Below, in pieces: positions 26,590 through 37,372 of a DNA stretch of 64,000 bases. The DNA lies in assembly GCF_008298035.1 (NCBI RefSeq), contig NZ_CP042910.1:3239001-3303000 (forward strand). The letters are read 5' to 3'. A model generated the notes under the pieces. That model did not search any database and was not told the origin of the DNA. It worked only from the letters and a program-made list of their open reading frames with translations. How positions within the stretch are numbered: position 1 is the first letter of the stretch; the number at the start of each line of letters is the position of its first letter. This DNA comes from Gimesia maris (GTDB lineage Bacteria; Planctomycetota; Planctomycetia; Planctomycetales; Planctomycetaceae). The translations under genes were made by a program, and so were the position numbers.

Positions 26590-28563
26590 TTACTCTTCAT
26601 CATCCGTATTACGCATTTCAAAGAGAAAGCGTGACGGAAGTGTGGGTTGCTTTTTCCCCCATTTGGTGCGAGTTGCTGCACGACTTAGTGTGAGGTAATC
26701 CTGGGCCCTGGTGATTCCTACATATGCGATTCGTCTTTCTTCCGCGATTTCGGAATCGGTACCTTCGACAGAGCGTTTGTGTGGCAGTAGTCCCTCTTCC
26801 ATTCCCACAAGATAGACGCGCGGAAATTCCAGTCCTTTGGCACTGTGGAGTGTCATGAGTTTGACGGCGTCCTGGGCGAGCTGGTCTTCTTTTTCGTTCA
26901 GGTCATCACGATCCCCCAGTGCGGTTTCTTCCAGAAAACCAATGGGTGACGGATCGCTGGTTCGTCGGCAGTATTCATTAATCGATTCGATGAACTGTTC
27001 GAGAACGACAATGCGTGCCTGCTGTTGTTCTGAGGTCTTGTACTGTTTTTTGATTTCCGATTCGTAGTCGATTTCTTTGATCAGATCATGCATGATCCGT
27101 GAAAGGTCCCGGGGAGACTGTTCCAGTCGGGATCGATAACGTTTGAGCAGGTCGTGAAATCCATTCAGTGCGGTACTCGCGCGGGCACTCAGGTCGTTTG
27201 TTTGCTGAGCAGAAGCGACCATCTCCCAAAACTGGTTTCCGGCTTTGACGGATTGATTGACTAATTTTTCAACCGTGCTGCTGCCGATCCCGCGCGTCGG
27301 CGTATTGATGATACGCAACATGGAAAGCTCATCTTGCGGGAAAGCCAGTGTTTTCAGGTACGCAAGCAGATCTCGGATTTCGCGGCGATCAAAAAATGAC
27401 TGGCTGCCGATCAGCTGGTAGCGGACATTGGTTCGGCGTAATTCCGTCTCGAACACCCGGGGTTGTTCATTGGTACGAAACAGGATGGCAAAGTCGCGTA
27501 ATGGAACATCCTGAGCTTCATGCAGATATCTGATTTCACCGATGATCTTTTCGGCTTCCGTTAATTCGTCTGCCAGCTCTAGAAAGCGTACCGGCGACCC
27601 CATTTTTTTGTGGGCAATCAGGTGTTTTTTATGCCGATCCCGATTATGGGCTACCAGGCGGTTGGCCAGTTCAATGATTTTGTCCGTGCAACGATAATTG
27701 TTCTCAAGTCGGACCACTTTCGCTCCCGGGAACTGTTGCTGGAATCCCAGGATATGTTTTACCTCCGCGCCACGCCACCCATAAATTGACTGATCATCGT
27801 CGCCGACTACACACAGGTTGTGGTGAGGTTTCACCAGGGCGCGGATCAGACTGAACTGGGAAAGATTGGTGTCCTGGTATTCGTCGATCTGGACATAATC
27901 AAATTTTGCCTGAACCCGTTCGAGAACCTCCGGGTGATCAGAGAAAAGCTGGTTTGTAAGCATCAATAGATCGTCAAAATCGACTGCCCCACTGGACCGC
28001 AGCTTGGTCTGATATTTTCGATAAGCCATGGCTGCCAGGAAGTCGAAATCATTTTCAGTAAAATTATTAGCGTCTTCCGGAGAGACATTTGCCATTTTCC
28101 AGGTACTGATTCTGTTAAGCAGATCACCGGGTCGCAAGCTTTTGTCATTCACCCGGATTTCCCGTAGCGCGGTTCTGGCCGCCGATTCCTGATCGCCTCG
28201 ATCATAAATGACGAACTTCTCAGGATATCCCAAAAGCGAGATTTCTTCCCTCAGAATGCGGACACAAAGCGAGTGGAAAGTGGAAATGAATGGCTTGGCA
28301 GGCAGTCTTTTGCCCAGCAGCGCTGCCATACGCTCCTGCATTTCTTTCGCCGCTTTGTTGGTAAAAGTCACGGAGAGAATTTTATCAGGCGCAACACCAG
28401 TACGGATGAGCTCCACCATGCGATAGGTGATGACTCTGGTTTTCCCGGTACCCGCTCCGGCTAGCACCAGAAGTGGACCGGAAAGCGTAGAGGCGGCTTC
28501 GCGCTGCGCCGGATTGAGAGAAGCCAGGTGGTTCGATTGGTTCGGGCTGGTAGACAGGGGCAT
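26590..28563 (-). CDS. UvrD/PcrA/Rep-family DNA helicase
   Basis: An ATP-driven 3'-5' helicase of superfamily 1A, acting in repair or in replication restart. The Q-motif region is LNPAQREAAS, Walker A is LAGAGTGKTRVITYR, motif Ia is VTFTNKAAKEM, Walker B is QIDEYQDTN, motif III is GDDDQSIYGWRGA, and motif VI is YVGITRAQDYLTLS. All helicase motifs are intact. At 657 residues it is shorter than PcrA or UvrD (about 720) and closer to Rep, and it lacks the extended C-terminal tail that contacts RNA polymerase in UvrD/PcrA. The gene name is left open for that reason. Confidence 0.92.
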   Translation of the reverse strand: MPLSTSPNQSNHLASLNPAQREAASTLSGPLLVLAGAGTGKTRVITYRMVELIRTGVAPDKILSVTFTNKAAKEMQERMAALLGKRLPAKPFISTFHSLCVRILREEISLLGYPEKFVIYDRGDQESAARTALREIRVNDKSLRPGDLLNRISTWKMANVSPEDANNFTENDFDFLAAMAYRKYQTKLRSSGAVDFDDLLMLTNQLFSDHPEVLERVQAKFDYVQIDEYQDTNLSQFSLIRALVKPHHNLCVVGDDDQSIYGWRGAEVKHILGFQQQFPGAKVVRLENNYRCTDKIIELANRLVAHNRDRHKKHLIAHKKMGSPVRFLELADELTEAEKIIGEIRYLHEAQDVPLRDFAILFRTNEQPRVFETELRRTNVRYQLIGSQSFFDRREIRDLLAYLKTLAFPQDELSMLRIINTPTRGIGSSTVEKLVNQSVKAGNQFWEMVASAQQTNDLSARASTALNGFHDLLKRYRSRLEQSPRDLSRIMHDLIKEIDYESEIKKQYKTSEQQQARIVVLEQFIESINEYCRRTSDPSPIGFLEETALGDRDDLNEKEDQLAQDAVKLMTLHSAKGLEFPRVYLVGMEEGLLPHKRSVEGTDSEIAEERRIAYVGITRAQDYLTLSRAATRTKWGKKQPTLPSRFLFEMRNTDDEE

Positions 28564-28641
28564 GTAACTTGATCAATTGTCGTAAAAAAACTGGAGTGAA
28601 AATTATCTCATCGAAAGAATCTGCACTACAGTTGAGAGAGT

Positions 28642-29823
28642 TCAGTGACTTTCATCTGGATTACCGGGTTTAGGACGCGAAGGTGTATTTTTTCGGGATG
28701 CATGCTGTTCTTTACCAGGTGAAGAGCCAGGTTGCGGCTGATTTTCAGAAGTTCCCTGGGAATCATCTACCGGCGGTTTGCGTTTTCTCCGGCGGAGACG
28801 CTGCTCAGGTGTCTGAACTGGTTTTTGGGCAGAGCGTGGCCGTTTCGAATTTGGATCTGATTTCTCCCTCGATCCTTTTTTACCAGGCACTGCGGCTGCA
28901 GGTCTGGACGTGGAACTGTCAGTGGTTTCGCTTTTCTGTTGTGTGACAGCGGTTTTCTGGGACTGGTAGACTTCTTTAAACGGTACCAGCATCTCATCAA
29001 TAGTCTGCCAGCGATCCTGCGGATACAGTTCCAGTCCTTTCATGATCGCATCTGCAATCTGAGGGTTGATTCCCGGCAGCAGTTCCTGAATCGGTTTTGG
29101 CGGTGAATTGATGTGTTGGAGTACCGCCTCCATTGTCTCTGCTGCCTTCCAGGGGAGTTGTCTGGTGAGCATTTCGTAGCAGGTTACAGCATAGGAAAAG
29201 ATATCAATTTTCTGGCTGGTCTTCTGTCGCTTGATCAACTCAGGCGCCATGTAAGCAGCAGTACCAGTGCGGTTGCCAGGCAGTAAAAAAGGCGGTGTAT
29301 TCGGGACTACGAGACCAAAATCGATTAATTTGAGTTGCTGTTCATTATCGACCATGATATTGCGGGGACAGATATCACGGTGGATCCAGTTTTCATTATG
29401 GAAGTACTGAATGGCTTCGCCGAGCTGAATCATGTATTTCAGACAATTGGTCCGCATGTCCTCGTTTTGTGCTTCGACAAGAAAACTGAGGCTGTAACCT
29501 TCGATGAACTCCATGACCAGAAACTGCTCACCTTCGGAAGTCAGTCCATGTTCAAATGTTTTGACAATATGAGGGTGCTGAAACTGAACTGCAATGTCGC
29601 CTTCCCTGGGTTTGTTTAACCCTACGAATCTGGCCTCCAGTTCTTCCGTTTTCTGTTTATGGAGAACCTTGAGCGCGACGGTCCTGCCTGAATTGAGATC
29701 ACGGGCACGCCAGACTTTAGACATACTGCCCTGCCCGACCCGACCGATCAGTTCAAAACGCTGCTTGATGTTGACGCGAGGCTGGCGGGACTCTTTGGAA
29801 AAGAAACGCTTTAAGAAGTTCAT
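28642..29823 (-). CDS. Soluble Ser/Thr protein kinase with disordered tail
   Basis: The kinase domain covers ~20-275: glycine loop GRVGQGSMSKVWRA, lysine in VALKVL, catalytic loop HRDICPRNIM (the usual HRDL is HRDI), metal loop IDFGLVVP, and MAPELI for APE. The remaining ~115 residues are low-complexity, very basic and Ser/Pro-rich (for example RRRKRKPPVDDS), likely disordered, and hold no membrane helix. The start MNFLKRFF was chosen over an ATG six codons upstream because the family begins close to this point. It lies between the helicase gene and accD on the same strand; the gap to accD is about 200 bases. Confidence 0.88.
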   Translation of the reverse strand: MNFLKRFFSKESRQPRVNIKQRFELIGRVGQGSMSKVWRARDLNSGRTVALKVLHKQKTEELEARFVGLNKPREGDIAVQFQHPHIVKTFEHGLTSEGEQFLVMEFIEGYSLSFLVEAQNEDMRTNCLKYMIQLGEAIQYFHNENWIHRDICPRNIMVDNEQQLKLIDFGLVVPNTPPFLLPGNRTGTAAYMAPELIKRQKTSQKIDIFSYAVTCYEMLTRQLPWKAAETMEAVLQHINSPPKPIQELLPGINPQIADAIMKGLELYPQDRWQTIDEMLVPFKEVYQSQKTAVTQQKSETTDSSTSRPAAAVPGKKGSREKSDPNSKRPRSAQKPVQTPEQRLRRRKRKPPVDDSQGTSENQPQPGSSPGKEQHASRKNTPSRPKPGNPDESH

Positions 29824-30025
29824 GTATTCACCAGCAGGCAAAGAGTGAATTCAGGACCAGGTTTATCCCAAGTTCAGAAGAATAGAAACCGGCCCACTAC
29901 CAATAGTATAAGTGTCTTTGAGGCAATACGCAAAGTGCTGCCAGGCAAAGCTTCAAATAATACTTTTGAAGAAAGACCTGTCTCATCAATGCAGTTGGTG
30001 GCGTTGTGTTTTCTGATCAGATAAA

Positions 30026-30880
30026 TCAGGCACAATAATCGATCAGGCGAGCCAGTTCCGAGCGAAGTTTTGGTCTGGAAATAATCCGGTCAACGAACCC
30101 GTGTTCAAGCAGAAACTCACTGGTCTGGAAACCTTCAGGCAGCGGGCTTTTAATTGTAGCCTCAACGACCCGCGGTCCGGCGAATCCGATCAGTGCTTCT
30201 GGTTCTGCGACCACAATATCCCCCAGTGAGGCAAAACTGGCAGCCACCCCTCCCATAGTAGGGTTGGTTAATACCGAAATAAACAACCCTCCTTTATCAT
30301 GGAATCGCCCGAGAGCGGCAGAGACCTTACCCATTTGCATCAGGGAGAAAATGCCTTCATGCATGCGTGCACCACCGCCGGAACCACTGATAATGATCAA
30401 GGGCAGTTTCAGTGCAGTCGCCTGTTCGATGGCGCGTGTCAGCTTTTCGCCTACTACAGATCCCATACTGCCCATAATGAAGGCAGAGTCGGTGATGCCA
30501 ATCACCAGGGGGCGACCGCGCATATATCCACGCCCTACAATACAGGCATCTTTCATGCCCGTTTTCTTCTGCTCAATCAGGATCCGGTCTTTGTATGTTT
30601 TGTTTTTGTCCGCAAATACTAACGGGTCACCGGCGGTGATATCCGGAAACCATTCTTCAAAACTGTCAGGGTCAAGCAGTTGCTGAATGCGGGTTTCTGC
30701 TGAAATGTAAAAATGATGATCACATTCCGGACAAAGGCCCAGTCCCTGCTCGACCTGCTTGCAGAAAACTGTGGCGTTACAGGCGGGACACCGTTGCCAG
30801 AGCCCTTCCGGTACTCCCCGTTTGGGGCGGGAAGTATGACTTAACCATGAATCAATATTAGATTTCGGAGCTGAACTCAT
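30026..30880 (-). CDS. accD: Acetyl-CoA carboxylase carboxyltransferase beta subunit
   Basis: Transfers the carboxyl group from biotin to acetyl-CoA to make malonyl-CoA, the first committed step of fatty-acid synthesis. The zinc ribbon is [10 protein letters not shown] and [10 protein letters not shown] at the N-terminus. The crotonase-fold core has [29 protein letters not shown] and [13 protein letters not shown], the expected CoA-binding and oxyanion regions. Length (284 aa) is typical. It follows the RHG-like pseudoenzyme gene with one base between them, so the two are translated from one transcript. Confidence 0.96.
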   Translation of the reverse strand: MSSAPKSNIDSWLSHTSRPKRGVPEGLWQRCPACNATVFCKQVEQGLGLCPECDHHFYISAETRIQQLLDPDSFEEWFPDITAGDPLVFADKNKTYKDRILIEQKKTGMKDACIVGRGYMRGRPLVIGITDSAFIMGSMGSVVGEKLTRAIEQATALKLPLIIISGSGGGARMHEGIFSLMQMGKVSAALGRFHDKGGLFISVLTNPTMGGVAASFASLGDIVVAEPEALIGFAGPRVVEATIKSPLPEGFQTSEFLLEHGFVDRIISRPKLRSELARLIDYCA

Positions 30881-30881
30881 C

Positions 30882-31556
30882 TTATTTGGCCTCCTCGAAC
30901 CGCCACTTCTCGGTGTGGTTTCCTTGACCCTGGGGGGAATCCTTCTTTTCTGTTTGATCGTCCGAACTTACCTGCTTTGAATCACTTTTTTTGGGAGGCG
31001 ATTCAAGAATTTCGAACATTTCATTCTGGCAAAATTTCCCGTTGTGCTCAAAAGAAATTTTATCTTTATTCTCATTTCGCAACAGGCAGGAAATAATTGT
31101 TGCCAGAGGTTCAGAAGCTACGATAGCAAAATTCTGTTTCTTTTTCAGGTACTTTTGTAGTGTTTTTTGCACGCGTTTCACTGCTTCAGAGGCCAGTTCT
31201 CCCTCGGGGGGGCAAACTGTTTCTGGTGATTCGGTCCATTGTTTCAGCAGTTTCGGGTATTTCCGGCGTACTTCCTCGTACTCCAGTCCCTGCCAGAGGC
31301 CCTGGTTCAAATTTTTCAGCCCTTCTTTTTCCTTGACAGGAATTCCCAGGTTTTCCCCTAACTGCTCAGCAGTTGACAGGGCTGGTTCTGAAGAGGATGT
31401 GATAATCGTTTCTATCCCTGAGTTTTCAATCTGCGCAACGAGATTCTTGACCTGCTCCTCACCTTCCGCGTTCAGAGGAAGGTCGAGCGTTCCTTGTATT
31501 CGTTCATCTTTATCAAAGTCTGTACAACCAGGTCGTATCAGCACCACCGTTGGCAT
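30882..31556 (-). CDS. Histidine-phosphatase family protein, catalytic residues lost
   Basis: The fold matches phosphoglycerate-mutase/RHG proteins: [29 protein letters not shown], then [19 protein letters not shown], then [22 protein letters not shown]. The catalytic RHG motif is RPG, with Pro9 in place of the phosphorylated His. The second catalytic His (normally in VSHG) is missing: the text is [10 protein letters not shown]. The arginine usually seen in SSxxxRAxQTA is also gone. It should not be a phosphatase and is more likely a binding or regulatory protein. The last ~45 residues are charged and disordered. It lies between rpe and accD, 15 bases and 1 base from them. Confidence 0.85.
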   Translation of the reverse strand: MPTVVLIRPGCTDFDKDERIQGTLDLPLNAEGEEQVKNLVAQIENSGIETIITSSSEPALSTAEQLGENLGIPVKEKEGLKNLNQGLWQGLEYEEVRRKYPKLLKQWTESPETVCPPEGELASEAVKRVQKTLQKYLKKKQNFAIVASEPLATIISCLLRNENKDKISFEHNGKFCQNEMFEILESPPKKSDSKQVSSDDQTEKKDSPQGQGNHTEKWRFEEAK

Positions 31557-31571
31557 TATTAGGTATCTCTT

Positions 31572-32276
31572 TTAAGTTGAGGAAGCTGTCTTGCTCCCGG
31601 CTTTTGCAGCCAGTTCGCTGACAGCTGTAGAATAGTCGGCCTGATCAAAGATGGCACTTCCAACTACAAAATAGTTGGCGCCTGCGCCGGCCGTTTCAGC
31701 AATGGTATCCATGGCAATTCCGCCGTCGACCGACAGTATCGTGTCGGCGGGAATCATTGATTTCAGCTGTTTGATTTTCTCAATGCTCGATTCGATGAAG
31801 GATTGTCCGCCGAACCCGGGTTCCACGCTCATAATCAGGACCAGGCCCGCCTGATCCAGGTAGGGTTCGACAGCACTCAGGGGAGTTTCAGGACTGACGG
31901 CCAGGCCAGGGATGACCCCCGACTGATTTAAATGTTTTAAAATATCACCGGGATCGGGAACTGCTTCGATATGTACGGTGATGGAATTACAGCCGGCTTT
32001 GATGTAGTCATCAATGTACTTTTCCGGATGGCTGATCATTAAGTGCGCATCAAAGGCCATGCTGGTCAATGAGCGGACTCGTTCAATCAACAGTGCGCCA
32101 TACGAAAGGTTGGGGACAAAATGACCATCCATAACATCCCAGTGGAGTACTTGAGCGCCAGCATCTTCCAGCAGTTCGATTTCCCGATGCAGATTACCGA
32201 AATCACACTTCAGCATTGAAGGTGCGATCACGGGAGAATTCGAATTCAATTTATACTTAAGTTCTGAGTTAGTCAT
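31572..32276 (-). CDS. rpe: Ribulose-phosphate 3-epimerase
   Basis: Interconverts ribulose-5-phosphate and xylulose-5-phosphate in the pentose phosphate pathway. TIM barrel with IAPSMLKCDFGNL, HWDVMDGHFVPNLSYG, DAHLMISHPEKY, VEPGFGGQSFIESS and LSVDGGI, which contain the metal and phosphate ligands of the family. The chosen ATG at 32276 gives 234 residues; a longer frame with a TTG start at 32315 adds 13 residues that do not fit. It is the first gene of an apparent rpe, RHG-like, accD transcript. Confidence 0.94.
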   Translation of the reverse strand: MTNSELKYKLNSNSPVIAPSMLKCDFGNLHREIELLEDAGAQVLHWDVMDGHFVPNLSYGALLIERVRSLTSMAFDAHLMISHPEKYIDDYIKAGCNSITVHIEAVPDPGDILKHLNQSGVIPGLAVSPETPLSAVEPYLDQAGLVLIMSVEPGFGGQSFIESSIEKIKQLKSMIPADTILSVDGGIAMDTIAETAGAGANYFVVGSAIFDQADYSTAVSELAAKAGSKTASST

Positions 32277-32554
32277 AGATTCCAGAAATACTATACGATG
32301 GAAAGTCAAAAACAAGTGCCTGGGTGATTATCCAGTCTGAATGCAGTATTTTCCCATATTCCACAATCATGTGATCTCAGATCGAAGTTGTGATTATTTA
32401 ACTGGATGCGGTCTGGAGTCAGTACGTTGAAATCATCATCAGTTAAATTATGAGACTGGCTTTAATTGTAAGCGTCACATTTTGACAATCTGATTGAGCA
32501 GAGTCTAGACGAAAGTTAAATGGCGGGTTGACCTGTATACGTTTGTCTGGTTTG

Positions 32555-32586
32555 AAAAACAGCCGAGATGAAACTCATCTCGGCTG
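32555..32586 (-). terminator. Terminator of the GAPDH gene
   Basis: CAGCCGAGATGA / TCATCTCGGCTG are perfect 12-bp arms around a 3-base loop. Read on the minus strand it is followed by TTTTT. It sits about 50 bases after the GAPDH stop codon. The rest of the 358-base gap towards rpe shows no gene and presumably contains the rpe promoter, which I cannot define. Confidence 0.92.
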
Positions 32587-32634
32587 AAATTTCGGACTGA
32601 ATCAAGGCTTGTATTCTGCAAGCTCTGATACAGC

Positions 32635-33657
32635 TTATAGTTGGGCCAGACGAGCGATCATGTCTGCGGTCCGGTTTGAATAACCATATTCGTTATCGTA
32701 CCAGCTTAAGACCTTGAGCATTTTTCCACCAATTACTGTTGTCCAGCTGGCATCAAAGATAGAGCTGTGGGTATTTCCCACGATATCGCTGGAAACGATG
32801 GGGTCTGTGTTATACTCCAGAATGCCCTTCATTGGGCCGTCTGCAGCAGCTTTCATGGCAGCATTGACTTCTTCGACGGTCACATCTTTACTCAGATTCA
32901 CGACCAGGTCAGTAATACTGCCTACAGGTACTGGAACACGCAGGCTGAGCCCAGTTAATTTACCATTCAATTCTGGCAGGACGAGTCCCACTGCTTTCGC
33001 AGCACCAGTCGTTGTCGGAATAATATTCAGAGCAGCGGCTCGTGCCCGCAGAGGATCTGAATGCAACTGGTCTGAAACACGCTGGTCGTTGGTGTAAGCG
33101 TGCACGGTCGTCATTAAACCGTGTTCAATTCCAAAGTTTTCATGCAGGACTTTGGCCATGGGAGCCAGGCAGTTTGTTGTACAGCTGGCATTTGAAACAC
33201 AGATGTGCTCAGAGGTCAGCTGGTCATCATTGACACCAAATACAACAGTCATATCTGGTGTATCTTTCGCAGGTGCAGAAATGACAACTTTACGAGCTCC
33301 AGCGGTCAGGTGGCTGTCGTAACCTGGTTTTCCGTCGGCTTCACGGTTTGTGAAAAAGCCCGTCGACTCCAAAGCCACTTCGACTCCCAGTTCTTTCCAG
33401 GGAAGTTCACGGGGATCACGTTCAGCACAGACACGAACTTTTTTACCATTGACGATCAGATCGCTTCCATCGACGTCAACAGTTCCAGGAAAACGACCCT
33501 GAACACTGTCGTATTTTAACAACCAAGCCAGTTTTTTAGGATCTCCGAGGTCGTTGATGGCGACTACTTCGAATTCTTCTGGACGAGCAGCGAGTGCTCT
33601 GAATGTAATACGCCCAATACGACCAAAACCATTAATACCAACCTTTACCGCAGCCAC
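32635..33657 (-). CDS. gap: Glyceraldehyde-3-phosphate dehydrogenase
   Basis: Oxidises glyceraldehyde-3-phosphate in glycolysis. The NAD-binding start [13 protein letters not shown], the catalytic [12 protein letters not shown], and the C-terminal [12 protein letters not shown] are all present. The start is a GTG with GGAG eight bases upstream, giving 340 residues. An open frame extends 36 codons further upstream, but those residues have no family similarity and cross this ribosome site. Confidence 0.95.
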   Translation of the reverse strand: MAAVKVGINGFGRIGRITFRALAARPEEFEVVAINDLGDPKKLAWLLKYDSVQGRFPGTVDVDGSDLIVNGKKVRVCAERDPRELPWKELGVEVALESTGFFTNREADGKPGYDSHLTAGARKVVISAPAKDTPDMTVVFGVNDDQLTSEHICVSNASCTTNCLAPMAKVLHENFGIEHGLMTTVHAYTNDQRVSDQLHSDPLRARAAALNIIPTTTGAAKAVGLVLPELNGKLTGLSLRVPVPVGSITDLVVNLSKDVTVEEVNAAMKAAADGPMKGILEYNTDPIVSSDIVGNTHSSIFDASWTTVIGGKMLKVLSWYDNEYGYSNRTADMIARLAQL

Positions 33658-34177
33658 AGGACTTACTCCTTCGTTTAATGAACCATTAGATGTGTATATT
33701 TGACGGCAGAGGTGATGGGGAACGATCCCACAAAGCTCCTCTGTCCGCTGTCGGGTAACTTTCAATCGGGGTGGATTGTAATAGTCTCAGGACGACCACA
33801 CAACCGAACGCCGACTTCGCTTTGATTTCTTTGTTATGCAATAAAGTTAAGTATTTCGTGTCAGTTAGTACATTTGTTAATTCAAAATAGGATATCAATA
33901 AATTGTTTAATCAAATGACTGTGCACCTGTGATTGTTGGAGTCTAAGTATACTGGGGAATTCCCCTCACTTCTGCTTCTATCGATAACAGGAGGTCAAGG
34001 GGCTTAAGAAGAAATGACGATAGTGCTTAAGGGGAGATCACGTACTTTTGGGGGGATTATATCGACAGATTTTGCATAAAAACATGTTGATAAGTTCTTG
34101 CTGGTATTTATTTTAGCTCTCCACGCCTAAGTCTTATTTACACTTCAATTACGTTCCCTAATCACCAGGACGGGCTG
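33658..34177. other. Divergent promoter region between gap and cheA
   Basis: 520 bases without a supported gene. A 12-bp perfect palindrome GGGGAATTCCCC (33954-33965) lies roughly mid-way and could be an operator. AT-rich sequence closer to cheA (around 34090-34140) includes TTGATA followed at about 17 bases by a poor -10-like ATTTTA. A 70-residue frame (33686-33898, minus) overlaps the gap leader and shows no protein character. Confidence 0.4.
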
Positions 34178-36865
34178 ATGGACGATATTCTGCAGGAGTT
34201 TTTGGCAGAAAGCTGGGAGAATTTAGGTCAATTAGACTCGGAAATAGTAGAGCTTGAGAAAGATCCCCAGAATGCTGAGCTGATAGCCAGTATCTTTCGC
34301 ACTATTCACACTATTAAAGGGACCTGTGGTTTTCTTGGTCTCACAAATCTTGGTGCAGTTGCGCATTCGGCAGAAAATGTTCTGGGAAAGATGCGTGAGC
34401 GGATGCTCGAAGTGTCTCCGGGAGCGATTTCGCTGGTTCTGGAGGCTATCGACCGGATTAAAGAGCTCTTACAGGGCCTGGAAGCAACCGGAGAAGAACC
34501 GAAAACAGATCATTCGACTTTAACTCTGATGTTGGACGAGCTGGCTAACCTGGCGACAGCTCCGCTGGAGTCACCTCCTCAGCAGCCCCCTTCTGCTCCT
34601 GTTTCGGGGCAAGTCGAAGACATTTCAGTGGAAAACCAGGTTGAAGATAAACCGCTCGGCGGACCGAGTCCGACTGACATCGCTGATTCCAATGAAAGTG
34701 AACCAGCCGCACTCACTGATTCTCATCCAGAGGTTCTGGCAGAATCAGCAGATCCGCTGACTCCCGCTGCAGGTGGGACCGAAGAGGGAGCAGTCCGTTC
34801 TTCCAAAGTAAGTGTGGCAGACCTGTCTATTCGTGTGAATGTGAATGTGGTTGACAGTCTGATGAACCTGGTGGGTGAACTGGTACTGACACGTAACCAA
34901 CTGTTGCAACTGGCGCGGGGGGATGAGGAGTCGAAATACGCTGCTCCCATCACTCATTTGAATCGGGTGACAACAGATCTGCAGGAAGGCGTGATGAAGA
35001 CACGCATGCAGCCAATCGGGAATGCGTGGAACAAGCTTCCCCGTCTGGTACGCGATTTATCTCAGGTGACGAATAAACATATCGAACTGGTAATGACCGG
35101 GGCCGAAACGGAACTGGACCGAACCGTTCTGGATGCCATCAAAGATCCCCTGACTCACATGGTGAGGAACTCTGCCGATCACGGCATTGAGTCCTCTGAG
35201 GTTCGTAAAGCAGCCGGTAAAGCAGAATCGGGAACGATTCACTTGAACGCGTATCATGAGGGCGGACATGTCATCATCGAGATACAGGACGATGGTGCTG
35301 GAATCAGTCGTGAACGGGTTTTGAAAAAGGCAATTTCACAGGGATTAATCAAAGAAGTCGACGCACCTCATGTGACGGACAGTCATGTGTTTTCCATGAT
35401 CTTTCAGGCAGGATTCTCAACAGCGGAACAGGTCAGCTCCATTTCCGGGCGCGGCGTAGGCATGGATGTTGTTCGAACTCAGATTGAAAAAATCGGGGGA
35501 ACTGTAGACCTCAATTCTAAAATGGGAAAAGGGACGACAGTCAGAATTAAAATTCCGTTAACCCTGGCGATTGTATCTGCACTGGTGCTGGAGAGTGGTT
35601 CACAGCCTTTCGCAATCCCTCAACTGGGCGTGGTGGAACTGGTTCGACTCTCTGCAGAAGACTGCAAAAAAATCGAGACGATTCATGATAAAAAGGTATT
35701 TCGTCTGCGAGATCGTCTGTTACCACTCGTGCATCTGAATGAAGTTTTGCAACTGGAAGAGGATACTCCCAAAGATGACGATCTGCAGGACACGAACATC
35801 GTGGTGGTTCAGGTAGGTGAAGATCAGTTTGGACTGATCGTTTCCCGGATTTTCGATACCGAAGAAATCGTGGTAAAGCCGGTAGGACGCCTCTTAAAGA
35901 ATATCGGACTCTACCAGGGAACGACCATCCTGGGAGATGGTCGGGTGGTGATGATTCTCGATGTGGGAGGAATCTTTAATCAGTGTGGCGGGAGTTCAGC
36001 TCATTCTCAATCGGTTGCCGAAGAAGCAACGGCGAGTTCTGACCGGAATACCATCAGTATGCTGCTGTTCGGTGTGAAAGATAATGTGACAATGGCTGTG
36101 CCGCTGTCCCTGGTCGCACGACTGGAAGAATTTCCGCTGGAAAGTATTGAATTAAATGGAGACCGCAAGGTAGTCCAATACCGCGATAACCTGTTACCGC
36201 TGCTTTCAATCGAAGGCGCTGGTTTTGGTGGTGGAGAACCCGTTGATCCGCAACCTGTTATCGTCTTTTCTGAAAATAACCGTTCGATGGGACTGATGGT
36301 TAATGAGATCAAAGACATTATTGATGAGCAGCTTGTAATTCGGATGCAGTCAGATCGGCCGGGCGTGCTGGGGACTGCCATCATCGGCAAAAATGCGATT
36401 GATGTGATTGATACTCAATATTACGTGACCCGCTCAACGCCGAACTGGTTTGAAAAAGTTGAAGATAAAAAATCGTTTCGAGTTTTAATTGTGGATGATT
36501 CGATGTTCTTCAGGCAATTGGTGGCAACCGCGCTGGAAACGGAAGGCTACTCTGTAGTGGCCAGGGACAGTTGCATCGCCGCTGTCGAACTTCTGGAGAA
36601 AGATTCCAGGTTCCATGCCGTCATTACAGATCTGGATCTGCCAATGATGGATGGTTTTGAGTTCTGCGAATGGCTTAAGTCTCAGCAGAATACTCAGGAG
36701 TTGAGTGTGATTGCTTTAACCTCTGCAAACAGTTCTGCAGATCAGGCCCGGGCCCGGGAGTCCGGTTTTGATGAGTTTCTGGTTAAATTTAATTCGCATG
36801 AACTGATCTCCTGTCTGGATGAGTCTTTTGCACGATTGAAATATAAAACAGGAGTAAATGCATGA
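34178..36865 (+). CDS. cheA: Hybrid chemotaxis histidine kinase CheA
   Basis: The central kinase of a chemosensory array. Domains in order: an Hpt domain with phospho-His44 in [10 protein letters not shown]; a ~100-residue acidic, Pro-rich linker with no recognisable CheY-binding P2 domain; dimerisation helices (~220-290) containing [12 protein letters not shown]; the ATPase domain (~300-470) with [19 protein letters not shown] and GRGVGMDVV; two CheW-like domains (~470-600 and ~625-750); and a C-terminal receiver with Asp818 in [10 protein letters not shown]. The tandem CheW modules and attached receiver are unusual for a flagellar CheA and are seen in alternative chemosensory systems. It overlaps cheW by four bases (ATGA). 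Confidence 0.94.
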   Translation: MDDILQEFLAESWENLGQLDSEIVELEKDPQNAELIASIFRTIHTIKGTCGFLGLTNLGAVAHSAENVLGKMRERMLEVSPGAISLVLEAIDRIKELLQGLEATGEEPKTDHSTLTLMLDELANLATAPLESPPQQPPSAPVSGQVEDISVENQVEDKPLGGPSPTDIADSNESEPAALTDSHPEVLAESADPLTPAAGGTEEGAVRSSKVSVADLSIRVNVNVVDSLMNLVGELVLTRNQLLQLARGDEESKYAAPITHLNRVTTDLQEGVMKTRMQPIGNAWNKLPRLVRDLSQVTNKHIELVMTGAETELDRTVLDAIKDPLTHMVRNSADHGIESSEVRKAAGKAESGTIHLNAYHEGGHVIIEIQDDGAGISRERVLKKAISQGLIKEVDAPHVTDSHVFSMIFQAGFSTAEQVSSISGRGVGMDVVRTQIEKIGGTVDLNSKMGKGTTVRIKIPLTLAIVSALVLESGSQPFAIPQLGVVELVRLSAEDCKKIETIHDKKVFRLRDRLLPLVHLNEVLQLEEDTPKDDDLQDTNIVVVQVGEDQFGLIVSRIFDTEEIVVKPVGRLLKNIGLYQGTTILGDGRVVMILDVGGIFNQCGGSSAHSQSVAEEATASSDRNTISMLLFGVKDNVTMAVPLSLVARLEEFPLESIELNGDRKVVQYRDNLLPLLSIEGAGFGGGEPVDPQPVIVFSENNRSMGLMVNEIKDIIDEQLVIRMQSDRPGVLGTAIIGKNAIDVIDTQYYVTRSTPNWFEKVEDKKSFRVLIVDDSMFFRQLVATALETEGYSVVARDSCIAAVELLEKDSRFHAVITDLDLPMMDGFEFCEWLKSQQNTQELSVIALTSANSSADQARARESGFDEFLVKFNSHELISCLDESFARLKYKTGVNA

Positions 36866-37332
36866 GCATCGCAGTCACCGATTCCGGTAGTGGGATGGAG
36901 TCTCAGTTAGATTATTCGAGTCAGTATGTCTCGTTCCGCGTTGATGACCAGTTACTGGGCATGCCTGTAAATATGGTTCAGGAAGTGTTGACGGAGCAGG
37001 TGATTTCACCGACACCACTGGCACGCGCGGAGATCAAAGGTCTGTTAAATCTGCGTGGTCAGATTGTAACAGCCGTGAGCCTGCGCAAACGCCTGGGGCT
37101 GCCTGACCTGGAAGACGACCGTTCTATGAATGTTGTTACGCGGGTGGGTGAAGAATCCTTCAGCCTGCTGGTTGATGAAGTTGGCGATGTGATCAATGTG
37201 TCAGGTCGCTCCATGGAGCCGGTGCCAAGAACTTTGGATCCACACTGGCGGGCGGTGACCATTGGTGTGTTTCAACTGGATGAAGGATTGTTTGTCATCC
37301 TGGATGTGGAAACAATTTTAAATTTTGAGTGA
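36862..37332 (+). CDS. cheW: Chemotaxis coupling protein CheW
   Basis: Links receptors to CheA. A single CheW domain fills residues ~18-155: [42 protein letters not shown] (with [10 protein letters not shown] as the typical core) and [10 protein letters not shown]. No other domain is attached. The start codon overlaps the cheA stop, and the receptor gene starts 40 bases downstream. Confidence 0.94.
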   Translation: MSIAVTDSGSGMESQLDYSSQYVSFRVDDQLLGMPVNMVQEVLTEQVISPTPLARAEIKGLLNLRGQIVTAVSLRKRLGLPDLEDDRSMNVVTRVGEESFSLLVDEVGDVINVSGRSMEPVPRTLDPHWRAVTIGVFQLDEGLFVILDVETILNFE

Positions 37333-37372
37333 TGTTTTACTAAAATCTGGTGTCTGAATAAGGGCTCTGCTT

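Noticed and set aside
33658-33765. Upstream extension of GAPDH by 36 codons
   Set aside because: The extra residues have no family similarity, and the GTG at 33657 has a ribosome site and gives a normal length.
33686-33898. 70-residue minus-strand frame ahead of gap
   Set aside because: It overlaps the gap leader and contains no recognisable motif; the GTG start of gap with its ribosome site explains the region.
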